A DNA stretch of 43,300 nucleotides from CAUZFZ01 sp963579025. GTDB lineage: Bacteria; Planctomycetota; Planctomycetia; Planctomycetales; Planctomycetaceae. A program made the position numbers and the translations under genes. The stretch covers positions 1 to 43,300 of the forward strand of contig CAUZFZ010000085.1 of the NCBI GenBank assembly GCA_963579025.1. The letters run 5' to 3'. The notes under the pieces were generated by a model that had not been told where the DNA came from, searched no databases, and was given only the letters and a program-made list of their open reading frames with translations. Below are positions 39,446 through 43,300 of this stretch, piece by piece. Positions within the stretch are counted from its first letter, which is position 1. Each line of letters begins with the position of its first letter.

Positions 39446-42400
39446 CAACCGTCATCGCAGAACTTGCGGCACATCCATTCGTCGAGCGACTCGGCTGGAC
39501 GCTATTCCATTTTGTATGGCAGGCGATGATCGTTTCGGTGATCGCGGCAGTTGCTCTGCGCGTATTCCGGAATGCGACAGCGAATCGCCGCTATGTCGGA
39601 CTGTGTGCGGGACTGCTCCTGTTAGCGGCCGCGCCCATGGTCACGTTCGTTGCACTGCCCGCCGATGCACAACTCGACTCCGACACCAACTTCGCTGGTG
39701 ATTCGCGCATCGAGCGTCCGGCTGGAATCACATCGGTTACACATTTGGAACTGTCTGGTGAGCCCGCCCCGCCGTTGACTGGTGGACGGGATGTGATCGG
39801 GCGCGACCAGAGTGTGGTCGCTGAGCCGAACACGCGAGCCGGCATTGCCCCGACGTCTTTGAATCAATCATCGGGCAGTGTTCAACTCGACGGTGCCGAG
39901 GCGTCGTTACTCGAAACTCGCCCCGTCCTTCCGGCCGCACATGCGACGCTTCGTATGCGAATCAGCGCGGCTGCCCCGTGGATTGTTGCTGTGTGGCTTC
40001 TGGGTGTCGGGATGTTGTCGGTCTGGCACACAACCGGATGGTTACTGGCACGCCGATTGACAATTCGTGGAACGCAGCCCGTCACGGCCGCGACTCGGGC
40101 AGTGCTCGATAGTCTGAAGCAACGAATGGGGATTCGAGTAAGTGTGAGATTGCTCGAGTCAACAATGGCCTCAGTTCCAATCGTGGTCAGCTGGCTCAAG
40201 CCCGTGTTGTTGATGCCCGCCAGCGTACTCAGCGGACTGCCGCCAGATCAGCTTAAGGCAATCCTCGCTCACGAACTTGCTCATGTGCGGCGACACGACT
40301 TCCTGGTCAATGTTCTGCAAACCTGCGTGGAAACGTGCCTGTTCTATCACCCGGCCGTGTGGTGGTTATCCCGCCAGATCCGGATCGAACGGGAGTACTG
40401 TGCCGACGAGGAAGCGGCAGCCGTGTGCGAAGATCGCGATACCTACGCCCGTGCTCTGGTCTCGCTGGCCGATTCTCTGATTGCTGTTCCTCGCCCCGCA
40501 GTGGCAGCAACCGGTGGGGCTTTGACAAATCGCATCCATCGTCTTTTGGGACTTGTGTCGGACCGTGAGCGAGCTGCGCGTCGCCCTTCGTGGCTGGTGT
40601 CCGCTTTGCTTGGTCTGACGGTTATCTGCAGTCTCATCGCATCGACAAAATCAAACGCCCGGCAAACGGACGCAGAGCCGAACGAGACCACTCCAATCAA
40701 AGAAATCGCGGATCGCCTGGAGAAGAGCATCGCCGATTGGCAGTTGCTCGCCGTCGACGACGAGCCAGGTGTCACCGTCGCTGGACACCGCGGATTCCGT
40801 GTCGTCCTGAGAAGGACCTGGAAAGAATACATCAACCCGCCACAACAAGCGGCACCCTCGGCCTCGGCGGATCCAGCCGCCCCGGAATTCAAACTGAAGA
40901 CCGATGACTGGGAGTTTGTGCTCGTCCTCGATGGAGCGAATGAGGTCCCGGTCGCACTGAAGTCTCAGATCGAGTGGATGGACCGCAAGAGTCCGTATCA
41001 CACACGCGACGTTTGCCTGGGCACTGGGCATGGTTACGTGTGGTTCACTCGCGGGACGATTTTCGATCAGGAACACGTTCGAGAGTCGCTGAAGCTCAAG
41101 GGCGGTGACGATCGTATTCAACTGGTCGTCGACGGTGTTCTCGTAAAGGACACAAACATGCAGACGGCCGAAATCTGCATGCAGATGCCGGCCAGATTCG
41201 GTGACCGAGCGATTCCCTATATCAAGCGGGCCGTTGAGAAATGGCTGGCAAAACCTCGCGAAACCGGCTTATGGCGACTGGTGACAACTCTTGGATACAT
41301 TCCAACAAGTCACTCGACCGCGACGCTTCTACAGTTGTTTGATTTTCCCAACGCCGAAGTCCGCTCTTGCGCCGAAACCGGTTTGTGTCGCGAACCATAT
41401 CGAAAGGCAGCGAAGCGGGCTTATCTCGACATGCTGCGTCGAAACAGCCGCGTGCGCCCGGTCGCCAATGCATGTGTTGAGTTCGGGTGGACGGAGGCGA
41501 TACCGCTCCTGCGTAATGTCATCGCTCGTCCGCGCGACCTGCAGGATTTACGTACTGTTCTCGTCGCCTGCCGCACGCTGGAGCGGGATCCCATTGCACA
41601 GGAACTGCATGAGGCTGAGGCGGCTCTTCAGTGGACGAGACCGAATCCGGATGCAGATCAAAAAAGGAAAACCGAGTCTGCTCGCCGTCTGCTGATTCAG
41701 TCGAACGACACTGAGGCTGCGAACGTCGCAGCGTTGTGGATTTCAATTGCACGAGGAAAACGCAGCTCGTCAGAGCCACCGTTCAATGCGGTTGGCATCG
41801 AGATTCTGAAATCGCGACCGCGTGAGTCAACGCTGGCGTTCCTCAAAGCGCTGGCTCACTCAATTGATGGGCACCACGGGAGCCTGATCAAAGAACTCGT
41901 GGTCACCGTTGCCGGGCCCGGAAACGAGACTTCGCAGGCGCCTCAGGTTCGGGGAGTGGACGACGACACTCGCCGTCCCCGCACTCTTCCGCAGTTCCAG
42001 GCTCCGACTGCTCCACGAGCAACTGCCCGGCCTGTTTCCACGAGCTGGGTAAAGGCGGTTGGCGATGGTACGGCCCGCGGAACACTGAATCAGAGCTTCC
42101 AGCAGGTGCGCGATCGGAAACGGAGTGGCAAAGACCAGGTGCAGCACGCTCCCGTACATCACGCGAAAAACGGGCGCGACCTGAATTCACACTTTGATGA
42201 TGCGAACCGGGCCCCATTCCAGCTCACACCGACTGACGACAACCTGGTGCTGTTCCGCAGTCGGCAGCTCAACGACAACGACCGCATGTGGATCGAACGC
42301 GTCGAACGACAAGGTGACCAGTTCACGATAACGGCTCACCGAGCGATCTGGACCGGCATCTACACAGTGAACGTCACTCATTACGACGTGTTTGCCGTCA

Positions 42401-43224
42401 ACTTTGGGAAGCTGACACCGCGTACCTACCGAGTCAAATGGCTCATCACTCCGCTTGAGTTTGGTGAGTCTGACAGGCTTGACGCGCATGACCGGCCAAT
42501 CGTCGAGCGACCATCCAGTACCGAGAAGCCGATCGAACTGCCGACCGGCTTCACAATCGCCAACGGACTACCACGCGATCTCGGCTACCCTCCACCGACC
42601 CCGCCGTCTCCGGCCGGTCTGACACAAACGCGACCAGTTGACCGGAGGGCAGATCCGATTGTCGAATGGGGCCCGGCTGTTAACGGGCTGCAGGCGGGAA
42701 TCTCATACGACAACACTTCCAGCGAATCAGTGCCGGGCCGTGTCCGCGTTGGCGATCGAGTCTCGACGAAACTGACAGTCCGAAACGTGGGCAAGGTCAA
42801 GGTCTCGTTTACGACAGTAGAGCCGTCGTTTCGAATACCAACGATCACGGATACGACTGGCAAACGGCAACATGTATCGACAATCGCGTATGACGGTCCG
42901 GCCGCCACGCTGAAGCATCAACTGAAGCCGTCGGAGTCCATGACATTCGACATCAATTCCTGTTCAGTCGCACCGCGACAACTCATCTACAACACGGACG
43001 GCGATCACATTTTCGCCGGTCCCGGAAAGTACAATCTGTCTGCCACATTCGTTCTTCACAGCATCGATAAAGGGGATAGGGCCGGCCGACTGGATGCAGG
43101 AACTATTGACCTGGAAGTGATTCCGGCGGACGAAGAACAACTCACGCGGCGAGTCTCTGCCGAGTTGAAAAAGCCTGACCGTCACGGTTCCTGGGGAGGA
43201 CATTTGGATCCTGCCCGGATGTAG
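39442..43224 (+). CDS. M56 (BlaR1-like) membrane metalloprotease with a novel long C-terminal region
   Basis: This 1,260-residue protein is the sensor-protease partner of the BlaI-like repressor. Membrane helices lie near residues 18-40, 50-72, 175-200 and 384-402. The zinc protease motif HELAH is at 277-281, followed by the third ligand region EREYCADEEAA, all in the cytoplasmic loop as in BlaR1. The part outside the membrane, about 405-1260, is not the penicillin-binding domain of BlaR1. It starts with a small mixed domain (VTVAGHRGFRVVLRRTW), has a HEAT-like helical repeat region (about 600-780), a beta-rich segment (MWIERVERQGDQFTITAHRAIW), and an Ig-like module near 1070-1240 with GPAVNGLQAGISYD, a string I recall from other planctomycete proteins. 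The signal sensed is unknown. Confidence 0.9.
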   Translation: MTTVIAELAAHPFVERLGWTLFHFVWQAMIVSVIAAVALRVFRNATANRRYVGLCAGLLLLAAAPMVTFVALPADAQLDSDTNFAGDSRIERPAGITSVTHLELSGEPAPPLTGGRDVIGRDQSVVAEPNTRAGIAPTSLNQSSGSVQLDGAEASLLETRPVLPAAHATLRMRISAAAPWIVAVWLLGVGMLSVWHTTGWLLARRLTIRGTQPVTAATRAVLDSLKQRMGIRVSVRLLESTMASVPIVVSWLKPVLLMPASVLSGLPPDQLKAILAHELAHVRRHDFLVNVLQTCVETCLFYHPAVWWLSRQIRIEREYCADEEAAAVCEDRDTYARALVSLADSLIAVPRPAVAATGGALTNRIHRLLGLVSDRERAARRPSWLVSALLGLTVICSLIASTKSNARQTDAEPNETTPIKEIADRLEKSIADWQLLAVDDEPGVTVAGHRGFRVVLRRTWKEYINPPQQAAPSASADPAAPEFKLKTDDWEFVLVLDGANEVPVALKSQIEWMDRKSPYHTRDVCLGTGHGYVWFTRGTIFDQEHVRESLKLKGGDDRIQLVVDGVLVKDTNMQTAEICMQMPARFGDRAIPYIKRAVEKWLAKPRETGLWRLVTTLGYIPTSHSTATLLQLFDFPNAEVRSCAETGLCREPYRKAAKRAYLDMLRRNSRVRPVANACVEFGWTEAIPLLRNVIARPRDLQDLRTVLVACRTLERDPIAQELHEAEAALQWTRPNPDADQKRKTESARRLLIQSNDTEAANVAALWISIARGKRSSSEPPFNAVGIEILKSRPRESTLAFLKALAHSIDGHHGSLIKELVVTVAGPGNETSQAPQVRGVDDDTRRPRTLPQFQAPTAPRATARPVSTSWVKAVGDGTARGTLNQSFQQVRDRKRSGKDQVQHAPVHHAKNGRDLNSHFDDANRAPFQLTPTDDNLVLFRSRQLNDNDRMWIERVERQGDQFTITAHRAIWTGIYTVNVTHYDVFAVNFGKLTPRTYRVKWLITPLEFGESDRLDAHDRPIVERPSSTEKPIELPTGFTIANGLPRDLGYPPPTPPSPAGLTQTRPVDRRADPIVEWGPAVNGLQAGISYDNTSSESVPGRVRVGDRVSTKLTVRNVGKVKVSFTTVEPSFRIPTITDTTGKRQHVSTIAYDGPAATLKHQLKPSESMTFDINSCSVAPRQLIYNTDGDHIFAGPGKYNLSATFVLHSIDKGDRAGRLDAGTIDLEVIPADEEQLTRRVSAELKKPDRHGSWGGHLDPARM

Positions 43225-43232
43225 ACAGAAAA

Positions 43233-43272
43233 GGCCATGCTTCACTTCTTCTCAAGGAGGTGAAACATGGCC
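43233..43272 (+). promoter_or_regulatory. Hairpin covering the start codon of the next gene
   Basis: GGCCATGCTTCAC (43233-43245) pairs with GTGAAACATGGCC (43260-43272) with one mismatch around a 14-base loop. The right arm contains the ATG of the following gene, and the loop holds most of its ribosome binding site AAGGAGGTGA (43254-43263). In RNA this could mask translation start. It also lies just after the M56 stop and could end that transcript, though no T tract follows. Confidence 0.55.
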
Positions 43273-43300
43273 GGAGTGCCGACACAAGAGCCGACTGCAC
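43267..43300 (+). CDS. Start of a downstream gene (partial, unidentified)
   Basis: ATG 43267 follows AAGGAGGTGA, a full complement of the 16S rRNA anti-Shine-Dalgarno end, with a 3-base gap after that string. The visible peptide is MAGVPTQEPTA and runs off the window. It is 42 bases after the M56 stop, so it may be in the same transcript as the BlaI/M56 genes. No family can be given. Confidence 0.5.
   Translation, partial: MAGVPTQEPTA

Noticed and set aside
39059..43224. Beta-lactam resistance locus
   Set aside because: There is no beta-lactamase or penicillin-binding protein gene in the window, and the M56 protein lacks the penicillin-binding sensor.
1..43300. tRNA and rRNA genes
   Set aside because: I looked for tRNA-like TTCGANTC arms next to acceptor stems and for rRNA landmarks and found none convincing; a tRNA scan would be needed to exclude a short gene.

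Overview
The window looks like a chromosomal segment of a planctomycete (phylum Planctomycetota). The evidence is the gene repertoire: two large exported proteins with the LEPR-XLL-type N-terminus (VEARVLLTA, LEIRTLLT), formylglycine sulfatases, a DUF1501 protein with a Tat signal, a sialidase fused to a sialate O-acetylesterase, an FHA-GAF-PP2C phosphatase, a BlaI/M56 pair with a long extra C-terminal region, and many interspersed GC-rich palindromic repeats. No rRNA, tRNA or CRISPR array was recognised. The assignment is inferred from gene content, not from a marker gene.

Layout. 1-61 is the start of a leftward gene that may be a transposase subunit. 580-2700 is an FG-GAP/RTX surface protein flanked by two inverted copies of a ~150-base repeat. 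3205-8262 is one leftward frame of 1,685 codons for an RTX-repeat protein with a C-terminal beta-propeller-like region; it carries a ~880-base internal tandem duplication and is broken by one in-frame TAG at 6901-6903. 8940-18301 is a carbohydrate-degradation block: a sulfatase and a divergent DUF1501 protein, an alpha/beta-hydrolase, and a 1,700-residue fusion of sulfatase, sialidase and sialate O-acetylesterase. A palindromic repeat sits in frame in a linker of that fusion.

18652-20816 is a compact four-gene leftward operon (PIG-L/LmbE deacetylase, AlgH/YqgE, Fur-like regulator, DUF167). 21148-23439 is an ABC-2 exporter (ATPase plus permease), followed by two palindromic elements, one MITE-like. 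Next come a sugar isomerase/epimerase-like TIM barrel, a convergent FHA-GAF-SpoIIE phosphatase, and a Tat-exported metallophosphoesterase. 27686-29931 is pyrB overlapping a dihydroorotase-like gene that has lost three of its four zinc-binding histidines, so it is most likely the structural pseudo-DHOase partner of aspartate transcarbamoylase. A secreted parallel beta-helix protein follows.

31682-38445 is a tail-to-tail pair: a DUF4062-STAND-NTPase-TPR protein, whose architecture resembles sensor or defence ATPases, and a 1,270-residue membrane protein I do not recognise. 39059-43224 is a BlaI-type repressor overlapping an M56 (BlaR1-like) membrane peptidase whose C-terminus is not a penicillin-binding domain; two matched operator dyads overlie the promoter. 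The window ends at the start of another gene whose perfect Shine-Dalgarno and start codon lie in a hairpin.

Strongest candidates for something new: the triple sialoglycan-enzyme fusion with its in-frame palindrome, the STAND ATPase with its large membrane neighbour, the altered-sensor BlaI/M56 module, and the TAG-interrupted giant RTX gene.
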